DNA of 64,000 nt, taken from NCBI GenBank assembly GCA_019055375.1, contig JAHQIW010000934.1, positions 19,908 to 83,907 on the forward strand. The letters run 5' to 3'. This document shows, in pieces, positions 24,445-38,100 of this stretch (the stretch's first letter is position 1; every line of letters starts with the position of its first letter). The notes below the pieces were generated by a model. That model had not been told where the DNA came from. It ran no database searches and saw only the letters and a program-made list of their open reading frames with translations. The translations under genes and the position numbers were made by a program. This stretch comes from Parelaphostrongylus tenuis (Eukaryota; Nematoda; Chromadorea; Rhabditida; Metastrongylidae).

Positions 24445-24686
24445 CAGCCACGATGATTTAAATCAAGTGACCATTGTTGTTGTTCTTCTTGCGGTGTTGG
24501 TCTTCGCAGCAGTCGCATCAAGACGGATCAAGCACGGTGGATCACCTCACGATTTAGATACTCATAAGACCTTGATATCTCCTGTTTTTCATTGTTTCAG
24601 TGCTGGTGATAACAAGAAGTATAATGGAGGATGGTGTTTCTAGAGTGAACGTAGTTCTACCCATAAGTGGGCGTGCCAGCTGCTAG
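24445..24686 (+). CDS. Candidate transmembrane exon pair, 3' end of an unidentified gene
   Basis: Exon 24445-24536, after CCTATAG, reads SHDDLNQVTIVVVLLAVLVF then AAVASRRIKH. This is a clear single membrane-spanning segment followed by basic residues, as at the cytoplasmic end of a type I protein. A GTGGAT donor (24537) and a TTGTTTCAG acceptor (ending 24600) give a 64-base intron. The second exon then continues in phase as VLVITRSIMEDGVSRVNV and ends PISGRASC* at 24686. If the intron is not removed, the frame ends in NKKYNGGWCF* at 24643. No upstream exon was found. The composition alone could be chance. Confidence 0.3.
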
Positions 24687-24699
24687 CCATTGCCGGCTG

Positions 24700-26490
24700 C
24701 TCGCATCTCTTTACGGCATCGCTGCCTGCCACGAATCCGGTTTCAGCATTCTTGTTCTTTCACTTTTATTCGTAACCGAACGTTTGCCACTTGTTAATGA
24801 AGGCACACGCTCTATATTCAGTTGCTTTTCTTACTTGTTATTTTCTCATCTTTCTCCCTTAGTACTGCTTTTACTAAATTCCTTTCTCACTTTATCTTTT
24901 TACCTTTCTGTCCTACCAATCAGTAACATTATCTTTCTGTTTCTTTCAATACCACTTTTTCTTTTCTCTTTCCCTCTTCTAGTTCGTTGTGCTTCTATCC
25001 TCTTAACATATTGTTGTTCTATGCCCTATTCTTACGTCATTAATACCTAAAGTGACCTTTGTTGTTCTCCTCATGGACTTTCTGAATCAGATTTTTGTTC
25101 AGTGACATCGTAATCACTTGTAATCGTTTTGAGTGGGCTAAACATCATCAGTGAATAATTTTCACTCTCACCAGAATTCAAGGCTACGACATTAACCATG
25201 GTGATTTTGGTTCGTGCAAATGTAATTGCGGTTTCAGACCGTGCTAAAACCACAGTTACTTTTGTAGTGTGCTTTAAATGGTGTGAATGGTAAGTTATTC
25301 AACATTGACTTCTGCAACATCTTTTGTAGTATGCATGGGCTTTAGCTACTGCTTTTCCCATGAGTTCTGATGAGGCTGATGCAAAAAGTGATTGCGGGTT
25401 AGGCAATGTCGAAATGCGTCTTCTTTACGGAACTTTTTGAATCACTACTACCCTATACGTTTGTCAACAGTTTCTGGAACAAGTGCGTTATTGACGTTGT
25501 CAGTTCTCTCTGCTGCTTTTGGACCCATTTTACTTGAAGAAGAAAATCACTCTAGTTTGCATTGTCTAACAACCTTTCCATAGCCCAAAATAGATATAAA
25601 ATAGACAGCAAGTAATACGTCATTAGGAAGAACACATCAAGTGAGAAAGGCGCATTAGAACTATGTGTGGCATAAATAAATTTACGAAATATTCGTATCT
25701 CTATGTGTGAAAAAGGAAAAGGATGAGTTGAACTAGTAGAATACGTTCTAGGGGTTTATACCCAAAAGTACAGGACTTAAAAGGTTAAGTAAAATCTGTT
25801 GATATTTGGGTGATTACAGTGCAAAGCTGGCTAGTACTATCTTAGGTTCTGCATAGTGAAATAAAATTTTGTGTGGTCGCCTCATGAACCAATGGTTCTG
25901 GCTCAACAGAGCAAAGCAAACGTTTTGTGGCATCACAGGATTGAAAAAAATCGGTTGTAAAGGTAGATGTGTCATTCAAATATGTTTTACCATCCTTTCT
26001 CATTTCATTGCGTCATATACTGGTGCACAAACCGGTGCCGATATTTTTTTGACACTTGAACTCGAGGTGACGAAGTTAGTTTACAATATTTAGCTTTCAA
26101 GATTCAAAATGTATGCATTACCAACATTTCTAACCGCAATCGCTGGTTGTCAGCAACCACCCATTAACGGGATTGATATGGCAAGCACGTGAAGTAGAGT
26201 CACCGGACTGCTGAGACAAGCACTTTTTGTGGATAGACTTCATATCGTACTGTGGCGTTGAAAAATGGATTAGGCAGTGGCTAGATTAAAATTCAAGTTT
26301 CAACCACGTCTTCTACTTGATGTATGATCATGGAAAACGCTATTGTTCCAACTGATGTCATTAAAATCTAAACATCTTTGCAAGCAGCAGACAAACCTTA
26401 ATAACCTTTTGATTATACCGCGATAAAATCTTGTGCTCCTTGAACCCACACATCGTTTCTTTTACGCTGTCGATGCGTGAAAGAGAAGCG
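24700..26490. other. No gene recognised; pyrimidine-rich tract at 24.76-25.03 kb
   Basis: The long frame at 24667-25050 is a by-product of a CT-rich tract (many TTTCT and CCTT runs) and reads as low-complexity Leu/Ser/Phe. The remainder shows no supported exon. Confidence 0.4.
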
Positions 26491-26499
26491 TTTGAACAT

Positions 26500-27003
26500 A
26501 CAAAGTTTCGGCCGTTTGGCCTCATCAATAGCACCGTGCCTTTCGGTTCAGCCAATCTCTTGTAAGGAAGTATACCCCTTATATATAAAGAAATCGACGC
26601 CTAACATGTTACACTGCGCGTGAGTAAAAATCACTTCACACTGCAATGGCAACAATCGCCACGTGTCAAGTGATAATATCACCCGACACTGCAGTGATTA
26701 TTAGTCGAATGCTCATGACTGATCATTAAACACTGTGATGCCGGTTGATACTGTCACTTGAGATGTAATGACTTGATATCACTGAAGTGTGAAGTGATCT
26801 TTTTACTCACGTGCAGTATAACATGTTCGCCGTCGTTTCCTTTATATGTAGGGGGCATACTCCTCTGCTAGAGATTGGCTGAATTGAAAGGCACCGTGCT
26901 ACTGATGCCGTCAAAAGGTCGAGACCTCGTCTAGCACTAATAAGTGCCATATCACAACCGATGAAAGGCTTAAAATATGTTGTCAGATTACAGAGTTTCA
27001 TCC
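26500..27003. mobile_element. Foldback (MITE-like) element, complete palindrome about 500 bp
   Basis: The left arm (CACCGTGCCTTTCGGTTCAG, then CATGTTACACTGCGCGTGAG) is repeated inverted in the right arm (CTCACGTGCAGTATAACATG, then GAATTGAAAGGCACCGTGC). The arms end right in GATGAAAGGCTTAAAATATG. The centre holds several GTGAT/ATCAC inverted motifs. It is noncoding and the same family as 6140-6602. Confidence 0.75.
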
Positions 27004-27009
27004 AGCCGG

Positions 27010-29190
27010 AAACGGTGATGTTTCTATATGCGTGACTGACATTAGTGGCCGCGAATTCATCCCACAGTTTTGACAGATCTCATTGGATCATAATCAATGG
27101 AATTGAAAATAGATAACATTAGAAGAAAGATTCATGAACTCATGTGAAAACAGGAAGTCTTTTCCACAGGACTTGTAAAGTGCACAAGTCCTTAAGTGCT
27201 CTAGGTATTAATTGATCATCGGCAGTTGATTGGAAAACTTGAACGATCGTTAGTGAGTCTAAAAAGTTGTATCGGCGGATTGTAGTTTTCATTTTACCTT
27301 GATTGACGAGTTTTCCTTCCAGTCGATACTATATAGGAGCTATTTTAATTCGGCTTGTCTGGTATCGTAATTCTAATCTAAGCAATGCAGCATGAAACAG
27401 CATGTAACTAATAATTATCGGTGCAATCAATGCAGCATGTAACTAATAATTATCGGTACTAAGGAACTCTGCGAGAATGAAAATTGAAGAGGAAATTTGA
27501 GTCTGACAAAACAAAAGAAGTTAATAATTGTTTCCTTCTAGCAAGGTATGGTAGCTGCTGTGCACTAAGACGGAAATTCAATTGATTCCGATCAAAAGTG
27601 CATTAGATGGCATCTTAGGAGTTCGTCTAGATTCGCAATGTCTGTGCCCTTGATGGAAATAGTGCTTCAGTTACAGATGCAGTGGCGCAGACTTAGTTGT
27701 TAAGGGATTAACTTACTTTCTTCGCAGATATAATCTAGTGGCAGTAAATTTACGCATCAAGTGAGCCATGCAAACAAGTTTTTCGGTGGTAAAAGCAATT
27801 CAGTGTTTTTCTAAGAATGAAATGTTTCATTTTGAGACTAAACTAATTATCCATATTACGAAAAAATTCATTAATGGCATCGTTTTTACGATATAGTCCG
27901 GAAGGTATGTGTCTGCGTAACAATAGTAGCTCCATCACAATTTATTGAATTCCATACAACGTCTGAGAATGCGTTGCTACTTTCAGAAAAGTTTCTAGCC
28001 GCACTTACAATCCATGTGTATCCTTTATTTAGGCGCTGTGTGCCTTAATTTTTAAATTTCGAAATAGTCCTCATTGGCGAGCATTAGTCGGCAGACATCT
28101 CCCGTGATTTCGGTGCTAGGAAAATCACACAGAATTGGGCGTGGGTGCGAGTCATTACTGAGCAAATAATCTGTTCATTTTACGAACTTTTTTGCAACTA
28201 GTCGCTACCAATCCCTCCGAAATGGAGCGGAAAGTAAACAAACAGATGTGTTATTTCTTAGACACAACGCTTTAATTCACTCAGTCACATCCGTAGTATG
28301 CCGTACAATACAAAGCATAGATTTTTTAAATATAGATAAGGATGTGAAAAGGTTGAAAAAAGCGTTTATCATTTATAAGTCTGTGAGAGATGCTCCATGT
28401 ATTCGACTTCCTCCTATATTGTAGGACTGCCCAAACACATACTCGACCTATAAATTGAACTGCAATATCCTTCAGGTAAATTAAATCATTGTTTCTAACC
28501 GCAAAAACAATTCCGATGCCCATTTATTAACGTCGAAAAGACAGGAAGTGTGGATAGTCCTTGGCGCGAATCAAATCAGAGCCCACACATTAGTTGAAGG
28601 AGACTCCCACTGCGTAATTCTCTTCTACCAAGCATATTACATTGATTTGAAATGAGCTTATAAAACAACGACGAAAATTATTGAGAGGAAAAAATGAAGT
28701 GAAATGCCGTAGATATCTATGTAGCGGCATATGACAGTCACCATCTACACTTTACTATAAATGGGCAGGATTATTTCTAATTTGTAAACGAATTCCAACT
28801 TGCTACTCATGAAGGTTAAAGTGCAGAAGCCTTCATGCTTTGAAGCACGTCGGAATCTTTTGATTGATTTCTCTCCCAGTTTTCTGCTGAATGAACAGTG
28901 TCATAGCCAGAACCTAACAGACATTAGAATGATTTCGCTTTCCTTGCGCATTCATTCGTCTTATAAGATTTGGTGTTTTTTTCTTGTTTCTCCATCATCT
29001 GTAGGTCGATGTCACTGTGTTGCCACTCGGCGGCACTCATCGAATGTGCCGTTTTTGCCGGCTCATGATGGCACAAGCCCACGAACGACACACTGTATAG
29101 CAGTCATTGATTCACTCGCTTCCCACTAACTGCTGCTTGTCACTCTCTGTCATCGATCCTATTTTAACGTTTTTCAATATCGACCGTTGA
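27010..29190. other. No gene recognised; 35-bp tandem duplication at 27399-27457
   Basis: AGCATGTAACTAATAATTAT occurs at 27399 and again at 27434. The 200 bases before 29193 are richer in GC and may be the promoter or 5' untranslated region of the BTB gene. A frame at 28995-29090 (THRMCRFCRLMMAQAH) is open but cannot be joined. Confidence 0.4.
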
Positions 29191-29192
29191 AT

Positions 29193-32100
29193 ATGTCCGT
29201 TAATGACGACGATAGTGTAGACGTGACGGCTCACGGTGATATGGTCGCGATGAAAGTTCGTGACGTACCGAATCGACTCGTTATCGGTCCTGAAGAACCA
29301 GCCGGTAATGCGATCACAGCACTTGAAAAGTTTATCCATTTTGCAGATTTTCACAAAAATGTTTGAGATTTGAGCTTACTGAATGCTGAAATTCCGTACT
29401 ATGCTTGATCACCAGGAAAGTGTATTACGATAGATACATGTTATTTTTCGAAGCTGAGATTCATCAGAATCTACGAGGATTTCTCTTATTTCACTGCTTA
29501 TTGAAAGTATTATGATCATATAGTTATCACTTTATCAAATTATTCAATTTCTTCTGACAGCTCACTTTTCGGTAGTTTCGTCATCTCCAGATGCGGTAGA
29601 GATCAGGTTGCCTACAATCCGGTCAACCACCTCCATTACTCAATCAGAAAAGACCTTAAACCTAGATTCCTCGCAATGTGGGCAAAAGGCCGATGCAATT
29701 TTTGCTTGATGTTCAAGTTTTAGATACCACTCAGTATCATTGGATATGTAATTCATCAAGATCGATTACTTTTAGAGATTCTAATCCTGAAATATCCGCA
29801 GCGTCACCGTTCAACACACGGTCGCAACCTTGGATGAAGCAGTTTTAGTGACAGAGTTCACTAAAAAATAATAAGTGGACCGTTTGGTCGTCAATGTAAA
29901 ATTTTTTTGGGATGTACTGTTACGAAATTTGGGGAAAATTAGTGAGTCATTGCCCAAAGAGCAGTTCATCGATTATCCGACTGATATGAACTATTATGAC
30001 TGCATTGATAAATGGGTAATATACAGGTGTGTAGAATTAGAGGACTCGTAGTGCATTTAGTGATAACGCTATGTTTTTAGGCATGGATTGCTTCGCTGAC
30101 GATCGTGATGCTCTCAACGATTTTGCCAAATATTACAATAACGCCCATCTCAGTGACGTTAACATCATCGTTGGTGAAGACACGTGCGTTTTTCATCACT
30201 TGACAAACTCCGACGAGAAAGTCATCAATCAAGTTCTGAACAACTCGTGGTGTAACGAACAATTTCCACAACTTTCTACGGTTTCACCCCGAGAAAAGTG
30301 AACGTTTAACTTTGTAGACAGAGCGGAGGGAATAATGTTTACGTTGAATAGAAAAAAATTTGTTCATTTCAGTTTTGCTGCACATCGTCTTATCTTAGCG
30401 AAGAGTAGTGAGGTATTTGATCGAATGCTAAGTCAACGATGGAATGGCGAAAGGAAGGTGGTGTGGTTTCACGGTGAAATTATTCAAAATTTATTGATCT
30501 AGTAATTACCAAGACCTACTTTCTATCAACCTCGACATTGATCAAATGATCCATATTTCACTATTTTCTTATGGAGCAGAGATAAGGTTGTTATCAACAG
30601 ACTTTATTATACAGTATTGGCGGACGTCTCATCGGTTTCGCATTCTTCAAAATCTGAAAGATTCAAACTGCCAGCCATCCGCTCAGTCGAACACTTTCTC
30701 AGCCTCAGCAGTAAAAAATACATTAATACTTATCCATCTATTCATCTATTTATCCAATAATTAGTATTGATTCATCTGTTGTTCATATGGTAGACATTCA
30801 TGCATATATTTTTCTGCTGAGCTTACGAAAGTATATGTTGCGTGTCAACCGTTTGATGACGGCAGATGATCAATTTTCTCGAGCGAAAGGCGGTTGTCGT
30901 GATTCAATGACGATTTCTTTTATCCATAAAAACCTCACATTTTTTGTGTTGCTCACATGCCCCTTAATTTTCTCCACACATTATATGCTTTTTGTGCATA
31001 CAATGTTTTTTTTTGCGAAGAAAACTTCTTGAGTCAAATATAATCTTGGTTTACTTATGCAACAAATTTTGAAGACCTTCTCGAAAACGAAATCAAGTTC
31101 GATAATTTTTGAGACTTGTGCTGTTGAGAGAGTGTTGGTTTAGTCTGATGAAAATTTATCCACAGGCTCTAGCCGTGTACGCAGTTCACTGCGAGTGTTA
31201 TGTACGATATTATTTTCGCTACTGTAATGAAACAGAAGTTGAAATCGCTGAGATTTAGTCTTTAGAATAACACTAAACTTTCACTGGAAAACTTGTCTGG
31301 CACAAGACGCTTTGAAGATCTTGCTTCGAAAACTATGCACATCGTCCACAAAGCCTTAATTTGTCTTCTTATGATCTGAAGAAGGCGAAACCGCTCAAAC
31401 CCTCAACTATGCTGTATTGAATAAATTAGACGTGAACAGCCTCGTGTCTGCTCATAAATATAATAATGAAACAGTAATTCATCGATGTAATTTGAATCAA
31501 TAATATTTTCCATTTTGAAGAATCATGAAATGTGGTTAATTGTCATGATATTAAATATTGAAGGGAAAATAGAGTACGCAAGACACAGCTCACAAATTTA
31601 ATGGCCAATTCAGTAGACTACTACAGTATAGGAATCTCAAGTTTGGGTAAATACACTCTTTCAAGGCAATGTCAAGAATGATATGGTGCAGCACCTTGCC
31701 GTGATTATAGGTTTCTTGGCCAAATACAGTTCACTGCTTGCATAATCCGCGTTTAGCATGGCGCATTTTCAACTGAGATGTTAGGCTGTTAGATTATCAG
31801 TTTTTTCTGATTAGAAGGGAACACATGAAAAATCTATCTCATTCGCTGGAGAGAATTTTTTTATAGGAGTGTTAGTAACCATCCGAAAGCTGAGACTTGC
31901 GGCTACAGCCGCACGCTGCCGTTTTCTTAAAACAACCCTTTATAACAATGTAACATTCAAAGTAGAATCATGTTTCAAAAAGCATCTGTTTTCTTCTTTT
32001 ATCTCGCTTCTATTTTGGTGGACAAAATACCTTCCTCAGAGTGCTAATACTTGAGCTATATCACAAGCTTCAAAGAACTCAAAAATGTGCCTGCTATTCA

Positions 32101-35100
32101 AGAAACTCTCGATCTTGATCTCCTTTGGTCTTTTGATTTGTGCTTTAAACCACGCCGGTCACAGCTCTTTCATTAGTATATCAGTAATCATCTGATGGCG
32201 TAATGTCTTCCGATTCTTCCGATGTGGTTACTTTCTGGAGATACGGTTTAGCAGGAAAACTAAGATCGAGGTTTACATTTTGGTAACGTTGGTTAGGTTA
32301 TAGGCTCACGAGGAGGCGAGGGCCATGACAGAGGGCGTGGCGGGGGCGGGGCGAGGCGGGACGGTCGATAAATTAACCCAATGGTGTAGAATGGTGTGCG
32401 AACCCAGATCTTACTCTGAGGGTCCCTCATTCTCTTGCACAACACTCTACATCATTGTGTTCATTTAAACATTTTAATACCGCAATCGGCGGTCAAATAA
32501 GATGATTTTAGGTCGATAAATTGTTATTCAATAGGGATTTTTTCCTGCGTTCCGAAAGAAACTCCAGATAAAGCGGTTGACTAAAGTACTGCCAAAATTT
32601 TTCTGCGCATTGACATGCTTTTCCGCTCCCAGCGATTATACGCGTGATAAAATTGAAGGCAAAAGGCTAATGTGAAACATGAATTTTGATCTGGATGCTA
32701 CAGGGTTTTAAAGGAGTGTTTTGAAAAACCGGCGACGTGGAGCTGTAGCCTCAAATCTCAGCTTTCGAATGATTACTTCAACTCCTATGCAAAGTTTTCT
32801 TCAACGAATGAAATCGGTTTTTATTTGTTCCCTCCTAAGCAGAAAAAAACCAATTATCACTTCACTTCTCTAGTTACAAAGATCGAAGTTAAAATGAAGA
32901 AAAATTGTATGGATATCTGTTAGATTTCAGAATGAGGAGAATCTCTTTGTGGAATAATTAGTTTTGAATGAAAGTGTGAATCATATTCTCACTATATCCC
33001 TTTGACATATTTAATGGATCACTCCCTTCTCCAAATGGTTTTTGAAGGGGTCTCCAATGATGAATAAAAACTTCTCATTAGACTTACAGCAATTATTCGA
33101 AAGGTTCACTTACGGAGAATCCGAAAATGCACTTGTTTTTTGAGAAGACTTTTACAGCGCTGTAGCAGTATAAATGATATTGCGTTTCACAAGCGACGCG
33201 CTTTGTCGCGCGTATCTTTCGCAGGACAGGAATCTTTCCTTATAGTATTAGTGATGAATAAATAATAGTTCGGTAGCGCAAATCCATTTCTATTTGCATT
33301 TGTTTTTATAAACCCAATGATGCAGAATGGTGTGCATAAACGTTTGCGTCAGCCGGGATTCGAATTCAGATCTTGCTATTTCCGGGAGCATGTGCTAAAA
33401 CGTTGCACTACCGACGCTCGTTTTGCACTCCACTCTTTCTACGCTACAACGCGTTATTTGTCAACAGCTAGCCGTCTACGATGTGGCGAGGCAGTCATTA
33501 TCGACATTGAACCAACTTTTAGCACAGTTTAGCACATGCTCCCCGAATGAGTAAGATCTGGGTTTGAATCCCGGTTGACGCAAACGTTTTTGTACACCAC
33601 TCCGTTTCTCCACCTAGTCACATGTGGAGCGCAATTTTTGTTGCTGAATGAAAGATTGTGGTTTCGCTCAAAAAATTTATATGAAACATATGACTCTGAT
33701 ATTCAAAGATCTCGTCTATACGTTCATATACTTTTCGTACTCAAGCTTAAGTTCAATAGCGGGTTTACTTGAAAATATAAGGTTAAAATGGAAAGCATAA
33801 GCCCACAGAACGATAGAACATTGTAAAAAACCTAAGATTCTCTACGAAAGAAAGAAAAATTTTTGAATAAATAACGAAAATTGTGAGGTAACGCAACGTG
33901 TGGGCAACACAATGTTATCTTCTCTGATAGTGCGCAGTAATATGGCTTTTTCGTAAAACAGTACACTTTTGTATGAATCTATTACTAATATTTTCAGAAA
34001 AATTCTGTGCTGTGAGAATTATGGGCGATAACGCGAGTTGCATGTGAAACATAATTCTTTTTTATTGCTGCGGCGGTGTAGGAAAGTCTTTTGCAAGCAC
34101 ATTTTTGAGTTCTCTCTAATTCAACCTTTGAATGAACTCTGACCAATAAAACTCTGTTGGAGTTTTTGTTAAACAAAGAAGAATCCCTCAAGAAACCTTT
34201 TCTAATAACGTAAAAGTATTTATTTTACTTTAAGGATCTCGAGATTATCGAAGACGCCCCCTGTCAGAAAGTGTTTCCAGCGTTTCTTCGATTTCTCTAC
34301 TGTAATCATGTCGTCCTACATCAAGATAACTGCCTACCGATACTCATATTAGCGGACAAATATAATGTGATCAGCTTAAAAAAAGTCAGTTTATATTATT
34401 TTTTTGAAGTTGTTCACGCCAATATTTCTTTTCATTTGTTCAATGGACTGTGATTTGGAAGCTCAAACAAAAGTAGAGCGGATAACCATAGAATATTATG
34501 GCGTTTTCCCGAGGATTTCGATGTAGTACTTTGGGTCTCGTCAATTTTCCAAGCGATGGGGTGTAGTTGATCCCTAGAGTTTTTGTTTGAATGTGCAAAA
34601 AGTGTGTTACGATATCATTCAAATGATTTTGTCATTAAAAATGGAAGCCGTTAATGATTAAGCTGACACCAGGGTGAGACTAGACACAGTGCTGCGGTAG
34701 CAAACTTCCTGACTGATATCGCTTAAGGTCTGTATCGACTTCGCCATATCTGAGATCCTTCCTAGTCTGACGTTGAAGGATGTGTTTAGCATATGGTTCT
34801 CGTATGCAACAAAGGCTTATCATCAGGTAAGGCACTATGACTCGTATATTTCTCGTAAATGTGATCTCACAAAGCTAGGAATGGTATAAGTATGGATAAA
34901 AATTTTCTATGTGAACGTATTCCATCAATCCAATGATAGGACGAGTTCTCGATATCTCCCTATTGAAAGCTGAAGATGAATTCAACATATAATTATTACC
35001 TATCTGTTCCATATCTAGATACAATGTGAAACACAATCTTGAAGGTGTTAGAATATAAGAAAAACTCGAAACCTCTTGTGGGCTGCGAACCATCCGTTTG

Positions 35101-38100
35101 GCGGAGTCACGTAATAGTACAGACAGTCATAAAAAGTTAAAATATTGTGATTTCGTCAGCGGCTTCAATTTGATTGAGCTCATTGCTAATTTCTGCTCCT
35201 CCGATAATTCTCGTTGAGGATGATCTTAACCATGAGGTATTCTTGATGTCCTATCACTATAAACTTCGAAATACTGTTTGTTAGCTTCAACTTCACTCTA
35301 TAATATCAAGAAATAAATCGAATGATGTGCAGAGTCTTTTCAAAGACTTTTCTATTACAGCTGCTGATTCGAGCATGCATTCAAGTGATCGCTCGGGACT
35401 TCGAACTGCTGATCACCGAGGAATGGGAGAAAAGCTGGTTGGCGCTAGATCGCGACCAATTGGTCGAGATTCTCAAGTGCAATCAGCTTGTAGTTGCCAG
35501 TTGGTCCTCCATTTAAGAGTTGATCATTTTTCCCTATATTTCTCGATAACTTTTCCAAAAGAATTAAAGTGTGACCGTGTGAAAAGTGATGAATCCCCCA
35601 TTGTGATTCATGGCAGCCCTTCCAATTCGATATACGATGTGTGCTGATTGTCGTTATTAAGGTAACGAACTATTCCATTTTAGTCTGTCGTCTCTGACAA
35701 CTTAGGTCTGAAGAAAGCAATGATTAAGGATGCCCTCACATGTGCTTATCAAAGCCGTTGTATTTAGTTTACTTCGGGGCAACTAAACCCCACATTCCTT
35801 CAATGCTGGTAACTCGCCGCAAATTTGTACAGAAAAGCTCTTTAAAGGCTAGTGACTGCCAACGGTGAAAAGTTGCGAATGCTTTAGCGCAGCATTGCCA
35901 ATCTTCGAGGTTGAGTTCAGTCGAGCAATATCCAACACCATTTATAAAGAAGACAAAATTCATAATTAACTAGGAAACGCACGTAATCTGAGCACCATGG
36001 TGTTCAATTGCTATTTGATCAGATGACTCTAAGAAGTCTTTTCCATTTACTTTTCAAACATCTTCAGCTGTGTGACATGTTCGCTTAATATTTTTCCTGT
36101 CAAGCTATCCTTTCGAAAGGCGCACTTACCTCCTTCCATCGTCTGATTACCAAAATCAACTCTCTTATCTTTATGAAACTTGCTCTGAATCACATTCACA
36201 CCGCACGTTCCGCTGTTAAACTGAGAAACGACAATGTCGGAGGTTGCCCTTTTTACCGGCTTAATGCTTCATAGACTAGTTGAAGATTTTCTTTTTTCAT
36301 TTGATTGATCCGTCATCACAGTTTTTTTTCCATTGTGCGAATTCCAGCACTTCTAGCATTCAGCTCGTTTTTTCGTCTTCTTCTAAAACGGCGTAGAATA
36401 CTGGTTGAGCGAGTCTTCTTGCAATCTCGAAGATAGCCATGCTGTGGCGTTCCATAGGGCGTTATTGTTGACTGCCTGAGATAGGTGGGGGTTCGAGCTC
36501 GGCTCCACGCGCGCCGCGACGAACATCACAACCATATAACGCCCATATAAATGGGCCACGGCCCCCCATATAAAGATTGTTGAAGGTAATCAAAAAAAAA
36601 GATGCCTTGGCTAACCACAATTTGTAGCAAACGTCGGTGAAGAACTCCAGTCTACCTCATCTTCGTATCTTGATGTACATAGTGGCGCCTCTGATCCTTG
36701 ACCGTTTATGGAGGTGGAAGCGTCAGATTCCGTTTTTCACTTTTGTGAACGGGATCTCCCCAGTAGCATTCTCCCGACAAGATCATCGATCGTGCTAGTG
36801 ATCATTCGTCTCAGAAGCGTAGGCGCCAGGTCCGCATCCTCGGTTGTTGTGGAAGTTCCTCAGGACGCTTGCTTCCTCGTGCTCGACTCCATTGCTAACC
36901 TTTGATCGTCTGACTATGCGACAGATGTGCACCCTTTGAGTGTGAAAAAAGACATTAACAACAGCTCTGCATCTCATGAGCAAGGTTGTCTTGAAGACAG
37001 TTAAAGGCTATATTTCCGAAAGCTTTGTCAAGATCCGCCAACATTCGTTCTCCTAGTTACTGCTGTATTGTGTAATAAAAACAACTGCATCTACAAAGCA
37101 AAAATAGGGAAGTTACCAACCATGATGTAACGAGACGTCATGATAGGTCGTACATAAGTTTTGGCATCAAAACAGTGAATATTAAATTTACTAACCAAAA
37201 GTAATTGAAATTGCATGATTTTGGCATCGTTCAACTGCGCATTTTCTTGCGAACATTTTATCAACTTGTTTATACTTGCTTTTATTTGGAACTTTGCTGG
37301 AAGCAAATTCGCTTGATGCTCATGCGCGAATGGCGCGCAGGACGAAAATGCTAGTAAAGTGGTGCGCAAGATTAGTGAAGTCTAGGACGGATACGGATGT
37401 CAATAGGGCGTTTAGGAAGTTGTTCGTGAATTTTAAAGCTGGAGAGAATAGTCTGGAGGATCAACTGCGTTCGGGCCGCCCACAAGATGCTCCGTTAATC
37501 TTGCGCACCGTTTCACTAACATTTTTCCCTATGCGCCACTCGTTCATAAGTAGGAAGCGGATTTGTTCCCACCACAGCTCCGTTCAGTTGCATCAAGAAA
37601 ATACAACACTACCAAAGCTGTGCAGTTTCAATTGATTCTAGTTGAATAATTTGGTGTTTACTCTTTAGTGCCAAACTTGTGGAACGACCTAATAATTTGG
37701 CTGTGTTACAAAGCTTTTGGCAAATTGTGTAATATTGGAAAACTTTATGGAAAGGCAAATCAGAACAAAATTTGGTTATAGATGACTTGTTATGTTGGAT
37801 AATATTGCGAGTAAAATTATTTATTTGTCATATATTTAGCTCTTGTTTCAAACATTAATGAAGAAGTAAGGGATACAAAAGTCTTCCAGACGAGTACCGT
37901 TTATGGGAAGCAGTGATGCGATGGCTGCAAGCACCTAATCATCCGGAACGACGAGGCACCACAGCCAGCCCTCTTTTGAGCTCACTGCTCCCCTACATCC
38001 GGTTTGTCAAACAATAAAAGCAAGGAATAATTTATGAAAAAAGTAACTTATAGCATAGGATAAGAACACAGATGGCATATACAAAAACATATTATGTCTC

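Larger units (their letters stand above)
30458..34234 (+). other. Intron 3 of the BTBD17-like gene, 3.8 kb, repeat-bearing
   Basis: The intron splits the BTB domain between NGERK and DLEIIED at a phase-0 junction. It holds two tRNA-like foldback copies (32377-32510, 33312-33612) and fragments of the repeat shared with 23.5 kb. Frames inside it have no domain support. Confidence 0.75.

Noticed and set aside
24667..25050. 127-codon hydrophobic frame
   Set aside because: Created by a CT-rich tract; Leu/Ser/Phe low complexity without codon bias.
10391..33612. Possible tRNA genes by B-box sequence
   Set aside because: D arm, anticodon arm or acceptor stem do not form properly and the sequences recur as repeats, so not functional tRNA genes.
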